From Lysobacterales bacterium PRO7 (GTDB lineage Bacteria; Pseudomonadota; Gammaproteobacteria; Xanthomonadales; Rhodanobacteraceae), in the NCBI GenBank assembly GCA_021404785.1, contig QWHH01000007.1, positions 52,241 through 116,240 on the forward strand: a stretch of DNA of 64,000 nt, read 5' to 3'. The notes under the pieces were generated by a model, which was not told where the DNA came from, did not search any database, and saw nothing but the letters and a program-made list of their open reading frames with translations. The translations under genes and the position numbers were made by a program. Each line of letters begins with the position of its first letter. The stretch's first letter is position 1. Below, piece after piece: positions 7,465 through 17,022 of the stretch.

Positions 7465-8940
7465 ATGAGTACTCGTTTGTATACCGCCGCACAGGTGCGC
7501 GAACTCGACCGCCATGCGATCGAGGATTTGGGGATAGCCGGTTTCGACCTCATGCAGCGCGCCGCCGGCGCGGCATGGCGCGTGCTCGCCGCGCGTTGGC
7601 CGCGGATTCGCAAAATCGCGGTGCTGTGCGGTGCCGGTAACAACGGCGGGGATGGTTATCTGCTGGCTTGTCAGGCGCGCGCGGCCGGGTTGCAAGTGGT
7701 CGTGCTTGCGCTGGGCGAACCGGCGACGACCGACGCCAGACGCGCGCGCGACGCCTGGCGCGATGCGGGTGGGGACATCGTCGTCGCTGAACCTGGCCTG
7801 CCGGCGGCTGATGTCTACGTCGATGCGATGCTCGGCACGGGCTTGCAGCGTCCGGTGGAAGGCGAACTCGCACGGGCAATTCAACATCTGAACGCGACCG
7901 GCAAGCCGGTGCTCGCTCTGGATGTTCCATCGGGCATCGACGCTGACACGGGCGCGGTGCTCGGCATTGCGGTACGCGCAGAAATCACGGTGAGCTTCAT
8001 CGCGCGCAAGCGCGGACTGTCGACCGGCGCGGCGCTGGATTACTGCGGCGTCGTCGTGCTGGATCGTCTCGGATTGCCGGAAGAAGCGTTTGCCGATGTG
8101 GCTTTTGACGCGCGCCTGCTCGATCCACGCCGGATGGCGTCTTGGTTGCCGCCGCGCGCACGCGGTGCGCACAAGGGCGATTTCGGCCATGTACTCGCGA
8201 TCGGTGGCGATGCCGGCATGGGTGGTGCGATTCGTTTGTGCGCGGAGGCTGCGCTGCGCGTTGGCGCCGGTCTGGTCAGTGCCGCGACACGCGCGGAAAA
8301 CATCATCGCCATCAATGCCGCGCGGCCCGAAGTGATGGCACATGCCGCAGGTGATGCCATGGAAATGGCGCCATTGCTCGAGCGCGCGAGTGTGCTCGCG
8401 CTCGGGCCTGGGCTGGGCCAGTCCGATTGGAGCTGCAAGATCTGGCATGCAGCTCTGGGTTCGTTCAAGCCGGTAGTTGTCGATGCGGATGCGCTGAACC
8501 TGCTCGCCGCGCAGGTGATGGTATTGCCGCCGGAAAGCGTGATAACGCCGCATCCCGGCGAGGCGGCGCGTTTGCTCGGCTGCGCTACGCCGCAGATCGC
8601 CCGCGATCGCTTCGCCGCCGTGCGCGAACTCGCCGCGCGACACCGCTGCGTGGCCGTGCTCAAGGGCGCAGGCACCCTGATCGCGCACGAACAAGGCGAC
8701 GTGGCGGTGTGCCCGTGGGGCAATCCGGGCATGGCCTCGGGCGGCATGGGCGATGTGTTGACCGGAATCATCGCCGGATCGATGGCGCAGGGGCTCAATG
8801 CCTGGCGTGCGGCGCGACTGGGAGTCGCCTTGCACGCCCAGGCCGGCGATGCTGCTGCGCGAGATGGCGAGGCGGGAACGCTGGCCAGCGATTTGTTCGC
8901 GCATCTGCGTCGACTTCGAAATGGATTGACCGATGGCTGA
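7465..8940 (+). CDS. nnr: bifunctional NAD(P)H-hydrate epimerase / ADP-dependent dehydratase
   Basis: Nnr repairs hydrated NAD(P)H: the N-terminal half epimerises NAD(P)HX and the C-terminal half dehydrates the S form with ADP. The 491-residue protein has both halves. The YjeF_N domain spans about residues 1-215 (VLCGAGNNGGDGYLLA, VDAMLGTGLQRPVEG, ALDVPSGIDADTG). The ribokinase-like domain follows from about 225 (HKGDFGHVLAIGGDAGMGGA, ALGPGLGQ, VITPHPGEAARLLG, VLKGAGTLI, GNPGMASGGMGDVLTG). It overlaps tsaE by 8 bp. Confidence 0.96.
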   Translation: MSTRLYTAAQVRELDRHAIEDLGIAGFDLMQRAAGAAWRVLAARWPRIRKIAVLCGAGNNGGDGYLLACQARAAGLQVVVLALGEPATTDARRARDAWRDAGGDIVVAEPGLPAADVYVDAMLGTGLQRPVEGELARAIQHLNATGKPVLALDVPSGIDADTGAVLGIAVRAEITVSFIARKRGLSTGAALDYCGVVVLDRLGLPEEAFADVAFDARLLDPRRMASWLPPRARGAHKGDFGHVLAIGGDAGMGGAIRLCAEAALRVGAGLVSAATRAENIIAINAARPEVMAHAAGDAMEMAPLLERASVLALGPGLGQSDWSCKIWHAALGSFKPVVVDADALNLLAAQVMVLPPESVITPHPGEAARLLGCATPQIARDRFAAVRELAARHRCVAVLKGAGTLIAHEQGDVAVCPWGNPGMASGGMGDVLTGIIAGSMAQGLNAWRAARLGVALHAQAGDAAARDGEAGTLASDLFAHLRRLRNGLTDG

Positions 8941-9436
8941 AATTGCCTTGAATGGGATCGACGAGGATGCGCTTGTCGCGCTCGCACGCGAACTCGCGTC
9001 ACGGGTGCGCAGTGGCGGCAGCATCCATCTGGCCGGACCGCTGGGTGCGGGCAAGACCACGTTCGCGCGCGCCCTGCTGCGCGCTCTCGGAGCCGGCGCA
9101 CGGATCAAGAGTCCGACCTACACCTTGATTGAAACTTACGCATTGGCCGGTCTGACCGTGCAGCATCTGGATCTTTACCGCATCGCTGCTGCCGAGGAAC
9201 TGGAATGGCTCGGTTTGCGCGATCTCGCCGACGGCCCGGTCCTGTGGCTGATCGAATGGCCGGAGCGCGGCACGGGAGCCATTCCCGCGCCGGATTTGAC
9301 GATCCGGCTGGCGCACGCGGACTCGGGTCGCGATGTTCATCTGCACGCCCACGGCGAAAACGCAGCTGGCTGGCTGAAGGCCCTGCATATCGAATCCGAT
9401 GTGAATTCAGGACAGCAGCTTAGCAGCGATTCCTGA
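8933..9436 (+). CDS. tsaE: tRNA threonylcarbamoyladenosine biosynthesis ATPase TsaE
   Basis: TsaE is the P-loop ATPase that powers t6A37 modification of tRNA with TsaB, TsaC and TsaD. In the 167-residue protein the Walker A motif is GPLGAGKTTFARALLRALG (residues 35-53). It is followed by the family motifs KSPTYTLIETY and QHLDLYRI and the C-terminal IEWPERG. The gene overlaps nnr by 8 bp and is followed 88 bp later by the amidase, the conserved nnr-tsaE-ami order. Unlike E. coli, mutL does not follow. Confidence 0.96.
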   Translation: MAEIALNGIDEDALVALARELASRVRSGGSIHLAGPLGAGKTTFARALLRALGAGARIKSPTYTLIETYALAGLTVQHLDLYRIAAAEELEWLGLRDLADGPVLWLIEWPERGTGAIPAPDLTIRLAHADSGRDVHLHAHGENAAGWLKALHIESDVNSGQQLSSDS

Positions 9437-9524
9437 GTTAGGCGGGAGGTTAGTCGCGCAAATCATCGATTCATAAAGAGAAAATACTTGAAATTCGCGG
9501 TGGTTTTGCGTTTGAATATGCCGC

Positions 9525-10784
9525 ATGAGGGGAGTAGCGGCCCGAATCGGATGTTTTCTCGCCTGCGCAGCCGTGCTGGCCGCGCCGGCGCGGGCGGCAG
9601 AAATCCGATCTGTAAAGGCAAGCCAATCCGGCGACCGCGTGCGTGTCAGCTTCGATCTTTCTGGCATGGCGGACTACAAACTGTTCGAGATTGCCAATCC
9701 CGATCGACTGGTAATCGATGTGAGCGATGCCGCGATTGCGCGCGGATTTGTCGCGCCGGCTGCCACGGGCGTACTCAAGGGCGTGCGTACCGGTCGGCAT
9801 GGCAAGGACGGCGCGCGCATCGTGCTGGACCTGTCCGCCGCGGCGCGGCCAAAAACCAGTGTACAGGCATACGGCAAGTCCGGCGCCTACCGGCTCATTG
9901 TGGATTTGTACACCAAGGAACGGGCCAGTGCAGTCAAGAGCATGGCAGCGCTCGCGGCCAAGCCGCGCGATGTGGTGGTTGCCATTGATGCCGGCCATGG
10001 CGGCGTGGACCCGGGCGCAACCGGTGCCGGCGGCACGCACGAAAAGGACATCACTCTGGCGGTGGCGCGCGATCTGGCCAAACTCATCGACAAGCAGTCG
10101 GGCATGCATGCCGTGCTCACGCGCGACAGCGACACCTTCATCCCGCTGCAGGAACGCTATCAGAAGGCGCGCGAGGCCAAGGCCGACCTGTTCGTGTCGA
10201 TCCACGCTGATGCGTATGCCAGCGGCGACGCACGCGGTTCGTCGGTGTGGGTGTTGTCGCCGCGCGGCGCGACCAACGAGGCGGCGCGCTGGCTGGCGGA
10301 TCGCGAAAACCGTGCCGATCTCGTCGGTGGCGTCAAGCTCGAGGACAAGGACAACACACTGGCGGCGGTGCTGCTGGATCTTTCCCAGGGCGCGACCGCC
10401 GAGGCGAGTGATGCCGTGGCCAAGCGGGTCCTGCAAGCGCTTGCGAAGATTGGCCCGACCCATCGCGGCTTCGTGGAAAAGGCGAATTTTGTCGTGCTGC
10501 GTTCGCCGGATGTCCCCTCGATTCTGGTCGAGACCGCCTTCATCTCGAATCCTTCCGAAGAAAAGCGCCTGAAGAATCCCGCACAACGCCAAAAACTGGC
10601 AACGGCGATTCTCGATGGCGTGCGTGGCTATTTCGAGGCCACACCGCCGCCCGGCAGCCTGTTCGCGGCGAATGCGCGCCGTGACAAGCTGCGCAATGTC
10701 GCGCGTCGCGATAAAGCGCAATCCGATTCGGATGCCGCAGACCTTGCCGACGACACGGTCGCTTCGCGTAGTCCGAAATCCTGA
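9525..10784 (+). CDS. N-acetylmuramoyl-L-alanine amidase (AMIN + Amidase_3)
   Basis: This periplasmic zinc hydrolase cleaves septal peptidoglycan during daughter-cell separation. The 419-residue protein has a Sec signal peptide (MRGVAARIGCFLACAAVLAAPARA), an AMIN targeting domain (about 25-130) and an Amidase_3 domain (about 145-375). The zinc ligand motifs are AIDAGHGGVDPGA, GTHEKDITLAV and FVSIHADAYA, with the catalytic glutamate in VETAFISN. A long insertion after VWVLSPRGATNEAARWLADREN is the regulatory helix typical of EnvC/NlpD-activated AmiB/AmiC types. No LysM domain follows, only a basic, disordered tail. The AmiB versus AmiC label is not decidable by sequence alone: context suggests AmiB, domain content AmiC. 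Confidence 0.93.
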   Translation: MRGVAARIGCFLACAAVLAAPARAAEIRSVKASQSGDRVRVSFDLSGMADYKLFEIANPDRLVIDVSDAAIARGFVAPAATGVLKGVRTGRHGKDGARIVLDLSAAARPKTSVQAYGKSGAYRLIVDLYTKERASAVKSMAALAAKPRDVVVAIDAGHGGVDPGATGAGGTHEKDITLAVARDLAKLIDKQSGMHAVLTRDSDTFIPLQERYQKAREAKADLFVSIHADAYASGDARGSSVWVLSPRGATNEAARWLADRENRADLVGGVKLEDKDNTLAAVLLDLSQGATAEASDAVAKRVLQALAKIGPTHRGFVEKANFVVLRSPDVPSILVETAFISNPSEEKRLKNPAQRQKLATAILDGVRGYFEATPPPGSLFAANARRDKLRNVARRDKAQSDSDAADLADDTVASRSPKS

Positions 10785-10895
10785 AGCGCGCTTGAGCGCA
10801 TCTTGAAAATCTGTCGGCGCGTCGTCACTTGACGAATCTTGCGCGTGCGCTCACGCTGCCCGTGGAGCCGCGCCACCTCGCCGACAGGAATCGCA

Positions 10896-13349
10896 ATGGA
10901 ATCCAGCGTCAAGTCCGAAAAATCCTCTGCCATCGCCGAATTGCCGGTGCTGCCGCTGCGCGACGTGGTGGTCTACCCGCACATGGTGATTCCGCTGTTT
11001 GTCGGCCGCGAGAAATCCATGAAGGCGCTGGACATGACCATGGCCGGCGACAAGCGCATCCTGCTGGTCGCGCAACGCGGGGCGGATATCGACGACCCCA
11101 AGGCCGGCGATCTGTACCCGATCGGCACGGTCGCCAGCATCCTGCAATTGCTCAAGCTGCCTGATGGAACGGTCAAGGTTTTGGTCGAAGGCGGCACGCG
11201 CGCCGAGGTGGTGCGCTACGGCGAACGTGATGGCGTAATGACCGGCCACGTACGCGCGCTCGATCCTGCGTACACGCGTGGCGCGCGCGAGATCGAAGTT
11301 GTCGCGCGCACGGTGGTGTCGCAGTTCGAAAACTTCGTCAAGCTCAATCGCAAGATTCCACCAGAGCTGCTGACCACGCTGGCCGGCATCGACGACGCCT
11401 CGCGCCTGGCCGATACGATAGCTGCGCACCTGTCGATCCGACTTGCCGACAAGCAGCGCCTGCTCGAGACGCCCGATGTCGCCGATCGCCTGGAAATGCT
11501 GATCGGTTTCGTCGAAGGCGAGATCGACGTTCAGCAGATCGAAAAACGCATCCGCGGCCGTGTCAAGACGCAGATGGAGAAGAGCCAGCGCGAGTATTAC
11601 CTCAATGAACAGATGAAGGCGATCCAGAAGGAACTGGGCGACAACGAGGAAGCGCCGAACGAAGTCGAGGAACTCGGCAAGAAAATCGAAAAGGCAGGCA
11701 TGCCCAAGCCGGTCGAGAAGAAGGCGCGCGCGGAGCTCAACAAGCTCAAGCAGATGTCGCCGATGTCGGCCGAGGCCACGGTTGTGCGCAACTACATCGA
11801 CTGGCTGGTCGGTGCGCCGTGGCGCAAGCGCAGCAAGGTGCGCAGGAACCTGAAAGCCGCCGAGGATGTACTCGATGCCGATCACTACGGCCTGGAAAAG
11901 GTCAAGGAACGCATCGTTGAATACCTCGCCGTGCAGCAGCGCGTGAAGAAGATGAAGGCGCCGATCCTGTGCCTGGTCGGCCCGCCGGGCGTGGGCAAGA
12001 CTTCGCTCGGCCAGTCCATTGCGCGCGCGACCAATCGCAAATTCGTACGCATGTCGCTGGGCGGGGTGCGTGACGAAGCCGAAATCCGCGGCCACCGGCG
12101 CACGTACATTGGATCAATGCCGGGCAGAATCGTGCAGAACATGAACAAGGTGGGCACGAAAAACCCGCTGTTCATGCTCGACGAGATCGACAAGATGTCG
12201 ATGGATTTCCGTGGCGATCCGTCCTCGGCCTTGCTCGAAGTGCTCGACCCGGAACAGAACCATGCCTTCAACGATCATTACCTGGAAGTGGACTTCGACT
12301 TGTCCGAGGTGATGTTCATCGCCACGGCGAATTCGCTGAACATCCCGGGTCCGTTGCTCGACCGCATGGAAGTGATCCGCATCCCCGGCTATACCGAGGA
12401 CGAGAAGATCAACATTGCGCAACGTTATCTTCTGCCGAAACAGATCAAGGCGAATGGCCTGCGCGATACCGAAATCCAGATCGCCGAAGGAGCGCTGCGC
12501 GACATGGTGCGCTACTACACGCGCGAATCCGGCGTGCGCAACCTCGAACGCGAGATTTCCAAGATCTGCCGCAAGGTCGTCAAGGAGCTCACGCTTGCCG
12601 CGGACAAGGGCGCGAAGAAGCGCGGCAAGGTTTCGGTGTCGAGCAAGAATCTCGAACATTACCTCGGCGTGCGCAAGTTCACCTACGGGCGCGCCGAACA
12701 GAAGAACGAATTCGGCCTGGTCACCGGCCTGGCCTGGACCGAAGTCGGCGGCGACCTGCTCAGTATCGAGGCGACGGTGGTGCCCGGCAAAGGCAAGCTG
12801 ATCCACACCGGTCAGCTCGGCGAGGTGATGCAGGAATCCATCCAGGCTGCGCTGTCGGTCGTGCGCGCGCGCGCGGAACGCCTCGGCATCGACCCGGAAT
12901 TCCACAACAAGTACGACATTCACGTGCACGTGCCCGAGGGCGCCACGCCCAAGGATGGCCCTAGCGCGGGCATCGCCATGTGCACGGCACTGGTGTCGGC
13001 ATTGACCCGCGATCCGGTACGTTCGGTCGTGGCCATGACTGGTGAAATCACCTTGCGCGGCCGCGTGCTGCCGATTGGTGGCCTGAAGGAAAAGCTGCTC
13101 GCGGCGCACCGCGGCGGCATCGAGACGGTGATCATCCCCGAAGAAAACGTCAAGGATCTGGCCGATATTCCGAAGAACGTGACCGGGTCGCTGACGATCA
13201 AGCCGGTGCGCTGGATCGACGAGGTTCTGGACCTGGCGCTGGAACGCCCGCTGTCGCCATTGCCGGTAAAAGTGGAAAACGCTGAAAAATCCACTCTGGA
13301 CCCGGCGCGCAAGGATGATGGTGACGATACGCACCCGCGCGCACATTGA
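10896..13349 (+). CDS. lon: ATP-dependent Lon protease
   Basis: Lon is the cytoplasmic AAA+ protease that degrades misfolded and regulatory proteins. The 817-residue protein has a LON substrate-binding domain ([19 protein letters not shown], residues 15-210), a coiled region ([19 protein letters not shown]), an AAA+ module with Walker [12 protein letters not shown] and Walker [11 protein letters not shown], and a C-terminal peptidase domain. The Ser-Lys dyad is S690 in PKDGPSAG and K733 in [10 protein letters not shown]. The start at 10896 ([11 protein letters not shown]) has an AGGAA Shine-Dalgarno sequence just upstream. The 111-bp upstream gap contains CTTGAAA at 10802-10808, which resembles a sigma-32 -35 box, but I see no convincing -10. 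lon-hupB order is conserved in gammaproteobacteria. Confidence 0.98.
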   Translation: MESSVKSEKSSAIAELPVLPLRDVVVYPHMVIPLFVGREKSMKALDMTMAGDKRILLVAQRGADIDDPKAGDLYPIGTVASILQLLKLPDGTVKVLVEGGTRAEVVRYGERDGVMTGHVRALDPAYTRGAREIEVVARTVVSQFENFVKLNRKIPPELLTTLAGIDDASRLADTIAAHLSIRLADKQRLLETPDVADRLEMLIGFVEGEIDVQQIEKRIRGRVKTQMEKSQREYYLNEQMKAIQKELGDNEEAPNEVEELGKKIEKAGMPKPVEKKARAELNKLKQMSPMSAEATVVRNYIDWLVGAPWRKRSKVRRNLKAAEDVLDADHYGLEKVKERIVEYLAVQQRVKKMKAPILCLVGPPGVGKTSLGQSIARATNRKFVRMSLGGVRDEAEIRGHRRTYIGSMPGRIVQNMNKVGTKNPLFMLDEIDKMSMDFRGDPSSALLEVLDPEQNHAFNDHYLEVDFDLSEVMFIATANSLNIPGPLLDRMEVIRIPGYTEDEKINIAQRYLLPKQIKANGLRDTEIQIAEGALRDMVRYYTRESGVRNLEREISKICRKVVKELTLAADKGAKKRGKVSVSSKNLEHYLGVRKFTYGRAEQKNEFGLVTGLAWTEVGGDLLSIEATVVPGKGKLIHTGQLGEVMQESIQAALSVVRARAERLGIDPEFHNKYDIHVHVPEGATPKDGPSAGIAMCTALVSALTRDPVRSVVAMTGEITLRGRVLPIGGLKEKLLAAHRGGIETVIIPEENVKDLADIPKNVTGSLTIKPVRWIDEVLDLALERPLSPLPVKVENAEKSTLDPARKDDGDDTHPRAH

Positions 13350-13461
13350 ACGCGCCGGCTGCCGCATGCAAATTTCTTACCCGCGTGTCAAGCGGAATTT
13401 TTCTGATTGACCGGCATTTTTGTTTTTGGCGGATCCGCGCAAATCCGCATGGCGGCTTGTG

Positions 13462-13490
13462 TTGCGCCCGTTCGCGGGCGCTGGTATAAA
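13462..13490 (+). promoter_or_regulatory. sigma-70-like promoter upstream of hupB
   Basis: A TTGCGC -35 (13462-13467), a 17-bp spacer and a TATAAA -10 (13485-13490) lie 140 bp before hupB, in the 282-bp gap after lon. Spacing and hexamers are good, and the transcript would run through hupB towards the two tRNAs. The rest of the gap holds no gene I can support. Confidence 0.6.
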
Positions 13491-13631
13491 GTCTGCGCCG
13501 CGATCCGGGTGACCAACAAGTCCGGGCGGTCGCGGGGAAGCGATGCGAATGCTGGCATCCGGATGCGGATCAACTTCGCCTCGCGCAGACATCACACGTT
13601 GCGGCCATCAGAATCCGCTCGGGAGAGATAA

Positions 13632-13904
13632 ATGAATAAAGCAGAATTTATTAGTGCTGTGTCTGAACACGCCGGCCTGACCAAGGTCGAAGGCGGCAAA
13701 GCGGTGGAAGCCGTCATCGAAGTCGTCAAGAAGGCGCTTAAGAAGGGCGATACCATTGCGCTCGTAGGCTTCGGCACGTTCGTGGTGCGCAAGCGCGCTG
13801 CGCGTACCGGCCGCAATCCGCGCACCGGCCAGCAGATCAAGATCAAGGCCTCGAAGAATCCTTCCTTCAAGGCTGGCAAAGCGCTCAAGGATGCCATAAA
13901 CTAA
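13632..13904 (+). CDS. hupB: nucleoid protein HU-beta
   Basis: HU is a histone-like dimer that bends and compacts DNA. The 90-residue protein is full length, begins MNKAEFISAVSEHAGLT, and contains the signature GDTIALVGFGTFVVRKRAAR and the DNA-binding arm motif GRNPRTGQQIKI, ending KAGKALKDAIN. GGGAGA lies just before the ATG. It is placed after lon and before ppiD as in E. coli, with two tRNA genes inserted between hupB and ppiD. Confidence 0.98.
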   Translation: MNKAEFISAVSEHAGLTKVEGGKAVEAVIEVVKKALKKGDTIALVGFGTFVVRKRAARTGRNPRTGQQIKIKASKNPSFKAGKALKDAIN

Positions 13905-13930
13905 GCGGCTTGCCCGAAAGGTGTTTGTAA

Positions 13931-14005
<75 letters not shown>

Positions 14006-14033
14006 GCACCTGGATGCGGATCATTCCGCAAGG

Positions 14034-14062
14034 AAATCCTGCAGCGTAAGGCCGCAGGATTT
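14034..14062 (+). terminator. hairpin between the two tRNA genes
   Basis: A 9-bp perfect stem AAATCCTGC / GCAGGATTT with an 11-nt loop lies between tRNA-Val and tRNA-Asp. Only a short T run follows, so it may be a weak terminator or a processing site for the tRNA transcript. Confidence 0.35.
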
Positions 14063-14075
14063 TCGGAAACAACGC

Positions 14076-14152
14076 GGAGTGGTAGTTCAGCTGGTTAGAA
14101 TACCGGCCTGTCACGCCGGGGGTCGCGGGTTCGAGTCCCGTCCACTCCGCCA
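14076..14152 (+). tRNA. tRNA-Asp (anticodon GTC)
   Basis: The cloverleaf has acceptor GGAGTGG/CCACTCC, D-arm GTTCAGCTGGTTAGAAT, anticodon loop CTGTCAC (anticodon GTC), T-arm CGGGTTCGAGTCCCG, discriminator G and encoded CCA, 77 nt. The pair tRNA-Val and tRNA-Asp between hupB and ppiD is shared with xanthomonads (from memory). Confidence 0.96.
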
Positions 14153-14162
14153 CGTTTTCCCG

Positions 14163-14191
14163 AAGGGCGCCACAGGGCGCCCTTTATTTTT
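14163..14191 (+). terminator. Rho-independent terminator after tRNA-Asp
   Basis: The stem AAGGGCGCC / GGCGCCCTT with an ACAG loop is followed by TATTTTTG. It ends the tRNA transcript about 19 bp before ppiD starts, so ppiD depends on read-through or on a promoter within this stretch. Confidence 0.8.
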
Positions 14192-14209
14192 GTCCAAACG
14201 GTGTCGTCT

Positions 14210-16120
14210 ATGGCTCGTACGCTCCACGAAAGGTTTTCCGGTCCCTTCGTCAAGGTCGTTCTTGGCATCATCGGTGTGGTATTCGGCGGATTCTTCGGCA
14301 TCCAGCAGTATTTCAACCCGCGCAGTGAGACCTACGTCGCCACCGTCAACGGCCACGAGATTTCCCAGGACGAATTCCGCGATCGCTACAACAATTACCG
14401 TGCGCAGACGCAGCGCATGATGGGTGCGCAGTTCGACGCACAGGAATTCGATACTCCCGAACGCAAGCGCGAATTGCTCGACCAGATGATCAACGAGCAG
14501 TTGCTCCTGCAGGCGAACGAGAAACTCGGGATTGTGGTGCCGGTAACCGCGATTCGCGAGGAAATCATGGGTATTCCCGCGTTCCAGGTCGACGGCAAGT
14601 TCAACCCGGACCAGTACCGCCTGCTGCTCGCTTCGCAGCGCAAGTCACCGGAAGAGTTCGAGCAAAGCGTGAGCCAGGATATCGCACTGCGCCAGCTCAC
14701 CGGCCAGATCGCCTTGTCCAGCCTGGTCACGACCGCCGACGTCAACACGTACTTGCGCCTGCGTGACCAGACCCGCGATTTCTGGTTCGTGAAACTGCCC
14801 AAGCCGGACGCGGGTGCAGCAATCGCCGATGCCGATATCGACGCCTATTACAAGGCGCACGCCGACCAGTTCATGACCCCGGAAAAGGTTTCGCTGGATT
14901 ACGTCGAACTGGATGCCTCGAAGATGCAGTCCGACACCAAACCAGACGATGCTGCGCTCAAGAAAATGTACGACGAGCAGAAGTCGAAGTTCGTCAGCCC
15001 CGAACAGCGCGAGGCATCGCATATTCTCATCGCGGTCGGCAAGAATGCCGACGCTGCCGCGCAAAAGGCAGCGCTGGCAAAGGCCGAAGGCATCGAGAAG
15101 GAACTCAAGGCGGGCAAGGACTTCGCCACTCTGGCCAAGGCCGACTCGGACGACCTGGGTTCCAAAACCCAGGGCGGCGACCTGGGCTGGCTGGAAAAAG
15201 GCGTGACCGATCCCGCGTTCGAGTCCGCCTTGTTCGCGATGAAGAAGGGCGATGTTTCCGATCCGGTCAAATCCGCCGATGGCTACCACATCATCTGGCT
15301 ACGCGACGTCCATCCGGAAGCGGTGCGCAGCTTCGACGAGGTCAAGGACGAACTGGCCAAGAAGTATGTGGACGAGCAGCGCGAGCACGAATACAGTGAC
15401 ATTTCCGGCAAACTGACGGATGCGATCTACCAGGATCCGTCGTCACTTGCGCCGGCTGCGAAAGCGCTTGGCCTGGAAGTGCAGAAGACCGGATTGTTCG
15501 CGCGCAGCGGCGGCACCGGCATTGCCACGAATCCGGCCGTGGTCAAGGCCGCGTTCTCGAACAGCGTGCTCTCTGAAGGCAACACGTCGGATCCGATCGA
15601 GCTGGGCACCGACCACATCGTGGTCGTGCGCGTGGACCAGCACGTCAAGCCGGAACCCCAGCCACTGGATGCCGTGCGTGAGCAGATCCGCACGACGCTG
15701 AGTGCGCAACAATCGGCCAAGGCCGCCAAGGAGCGCGCCGATGCATTGCTCGCGCGCCTGCGCAAAGGCGAGGCGCTGGACAAGGTTGCGGCGGAATTGA
15801 AGCTGGCCCCGGTCGAGGAAAAGGGCATCGGCCGCGATGCCGCGAACCTGGAAAAGCCGCTGGTCGACGCCGTGTTTGCGCTGCCGCGTCCGGCAGCCGG
15901 GAAATCCGTGCCGGGCATGGTTGCGCTGAACGCCGACAGCTATGCGTTGTTCCAGCTCGATGCAGTCAAGGAAGGCGATCCGTCCAAGCTCGACCCGCGC
16001 ACGCGCGAAGCCGCATTGAACCAGCTGCGTCAGGGCGTTGGTTACGAATCGATGACCGGCTTCCTCGACAGCCTGCGCAAGGCGGCAAAGATCGAGATCG
16101 CGGAAAACCGGCTGCAGTAA
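14210..16120 (+). CDS. ppiD: periplasmic folding chaperone / peptidyl-prolyl isomerase PpiD
   Basis: PpiD is an inner-membrane-anchored periplasmic chaperone near the Sec translocon. The 636-residue protein has an N-terminal anchor (FVKVVLGIIGVVFGGFFGI, about residues 14-32) and a SurA_N-like region with VATVNGHEISQDEFRDRY. A parvulin domain follows at about 268-360 (REASHILIAVGK, QGGDLGWLEKG, DPVKSADGYHIIWL), with a long C-terminal chaperone region. The ATG at 14210 (MARTLHERF) is preferred over a GTG three codons upstream. There is no clear Shine-Dalgarno sequence. The gene is convergent with fabI, with a perfect palindrome between them. Confidence 0.93.
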   Translation: MARTLHERFSGPFVKVVLGIIGVVFGGFFGIQQYFNPRSETYVATVNGHEISQDEFRDRYNNYRAQTQRMMGAQFDAQEFDTPERKRELLDQMINEQLLLQANEKLGIVVPVTAIREEIMGIPAFQVDGKFNPDQYRLLLASQRKSPEEFEQSVSQDIALRQLTGQIALSSLVTTADVNTYLRLRDQTRDFWFVKLPKPDAGAAIADADIDAYYKAHADQFMTPEKVSLDYVELDASKMQSDTKPDDAALKKMYDEQKSKFVSPEQREASHILIAVGKNADAAAQKAALAKAEGIEKELKAGKDFATLAKADSDDLGSKTQGGDLGWLEKGVTDPAFESALFAMKKGDVSDPVKSADGYHIIWLRDVHPEAVRSFDEVKDELAKKYVDEQREHEYSDISGKLTDAIYQDPSSLAPAAKALGLEVQKTGLFARSGGTGIATNPAVVKAAFSNSVLSEGNTSDPIELGTDHIVVVRVDQHVKPEPQPLDAVREQIRTTLSAQQSAKAAKERADALLARLRKGEALDKVAAELKLAPVEEKGIGRDAANLEKPLVDAVFALPRPAAGKSVPGMVALNADSYALFQLDAVKEGDPSKLDPRTREAALNQLRQGVGYESMTGFLDSLRKAAKIEIAENRLQ

Positions 16121-16124
16121 TTGG

Positions 16125-16176
16125 AAACGGGGTCAGATCCAGTTAATCTGCCAATTAACTGGATCTGACCCCGTTT
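16125..16176. repeat. perfect 23-bp palindrome between convergent ppiD and fabI
   Basis: The left arm is 16125-16147 and the right arm 16154-16176, with a 6-nt loop. The arms are exact reverse complements and contain GGGGTCAGATCC / GGATCTGACCCC. The element fills almost the whole 59-bp gap between the two stop codons. The AT pairs and T/A ends would let it terminate both transcripts. The GGGGTCAGA core is known to me as a recurring sequence in beta- and gammaproteobacterial genomes, often near Y1 (REP-type) transposases, so this may be a mobile palindromic repeat. Confidence 0.85.
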
Positions 16177-16179
16177 TAG

Positions 16180-16962
16180 CTAGAGTCCAGTCATGCCGAG
16201 AATGTTGTATCCGGCATCGACGTAGGTAACTTCGCCGGTGATCCCCGAGGCGAGGTCCGAGCACAGGAACGCGGCGGCATTGCCGACTTCCTCAATGCTC
16301 ACGCTGCGACGCAGCGGGGCGTTCTGCTCGGCATGGTCGAGCATCTTGCGGAAGTTCGCGATGCCCGCCGCGGCCAAGGTCTTGATCGGGCCGGCCGAAA
16401 TCGCATTGACGCGCGTGCCTTCCGGCCCGAGGTTGTAGGCGAGATAACGCACGCCGGCCTCCAGGCTGGCCTTGGCCAGCCCCATCACGTTGTAATTGGC
16501 CAGTGCGCGTTCTGCGCCGAGATAGGTCAGGGTGAGGATCGCGCCATTGCGCCCCTTCATCAGCGGCCGCGCGGCTTTTGCCAGGGCCGGCAGGCTGTAC
16601 GCCGAAATATCGTGGGCGATCCGGAAATTCTCGCGCGTCAGGCCATCGAGGAATTCGCCAGCCAGCGCGTCACCGGGGGCGAAGCCGATGGAATGAATCA
16701 GGATGTCGAAGCCGTCCCAGCGCTTGCCCAAGTCCGCGAACAACTGTTCGATCTGCGCATCGCTGGTTACGTCGCACGGCAGGACGATATCCGAACCAAA
16801 GGTCTTCGCCGCTTCATCCACGCGGCCCTTGAGCTTGTCGTTGACATAGGTGAAGGCCAGTTGTGCGCCTTCGCGGTGCATCGCTTCGGCGATGCCCCAG
16901 GCGATGGAGCGTTGGCTGATGATGCCGGTGATGAGCGCGCGCTTGCCGTGCAGAAATCCCAT
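16180..16962 (-). CDS. fabI: enoyl-[acyl-carrier-protein] reductase (NADH) FabI
   Basis: FabI reduces trans-2-enoyl-ACP in each round of type II fatty acid synthesis and is the triclosan target. The 260-residue SDR protein has the divergent cofactor motif [28 protein letters not shown] and the FabI triad residues Y147, Y157 and K164 in [20 protein letters not shown]. It ends with [12 protein letters not shown]. Its length and sequence are standard for the family. It is transcribed alone on the minus strand, with mltD upstream in the same direction after a 60-bp gap. Confidence 0.97.
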   Translation of the reverse strand: MGFLHGKRALITGIISQRSIAWGIAEAMHREGAQLAFTYVNDKLKGRVDEAAKTFGSDIVLPCDVTSDAQIEQLFADLGKRWDGFDILIHSIGFAPGDALAGEFLDGLTRENFRIAHDISAYSLPALAKAARPLMKGRNGAILTLTYLGAERALANYNVMGLAKASLEAGVRYLAYNLGPEGTRVNAISAGPIKTLAAAGIANFRKMLDHAEQNAPLRRSVSIEEVGNAAAFLCSDLASGITGEVTYVDAGYNILGMTGL

Positions 16963-17022
16963 GGTCGAGTCCCGATGTGTAGCCGTGATGGACGCTGATT
17001 CTAGCCGACACGCCGTACCACG

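Noticed and set aside
7438-9108. 556-codon open frame opposite nnr and tsaE
   Set aside because: Antisense to two well-identified genes, with Arg/Ala-rich sequence and no recognisable motif.
10802-10840. Heat-shock promoter for lon
   Set aside because: CTTGAAA is present but no sigma-32 -10 follows at the right distance, so I did not list it as a feature.
10851-13367. Two long open frames opposite lon
   Set aside because: They are mirror frames of lon codon usage with no start context and no domain.
13381-13402. Terminator after lon
   Set aside because: A 4-bp stem (CCGC/GCGG) before AATTTTT is too weak to support.
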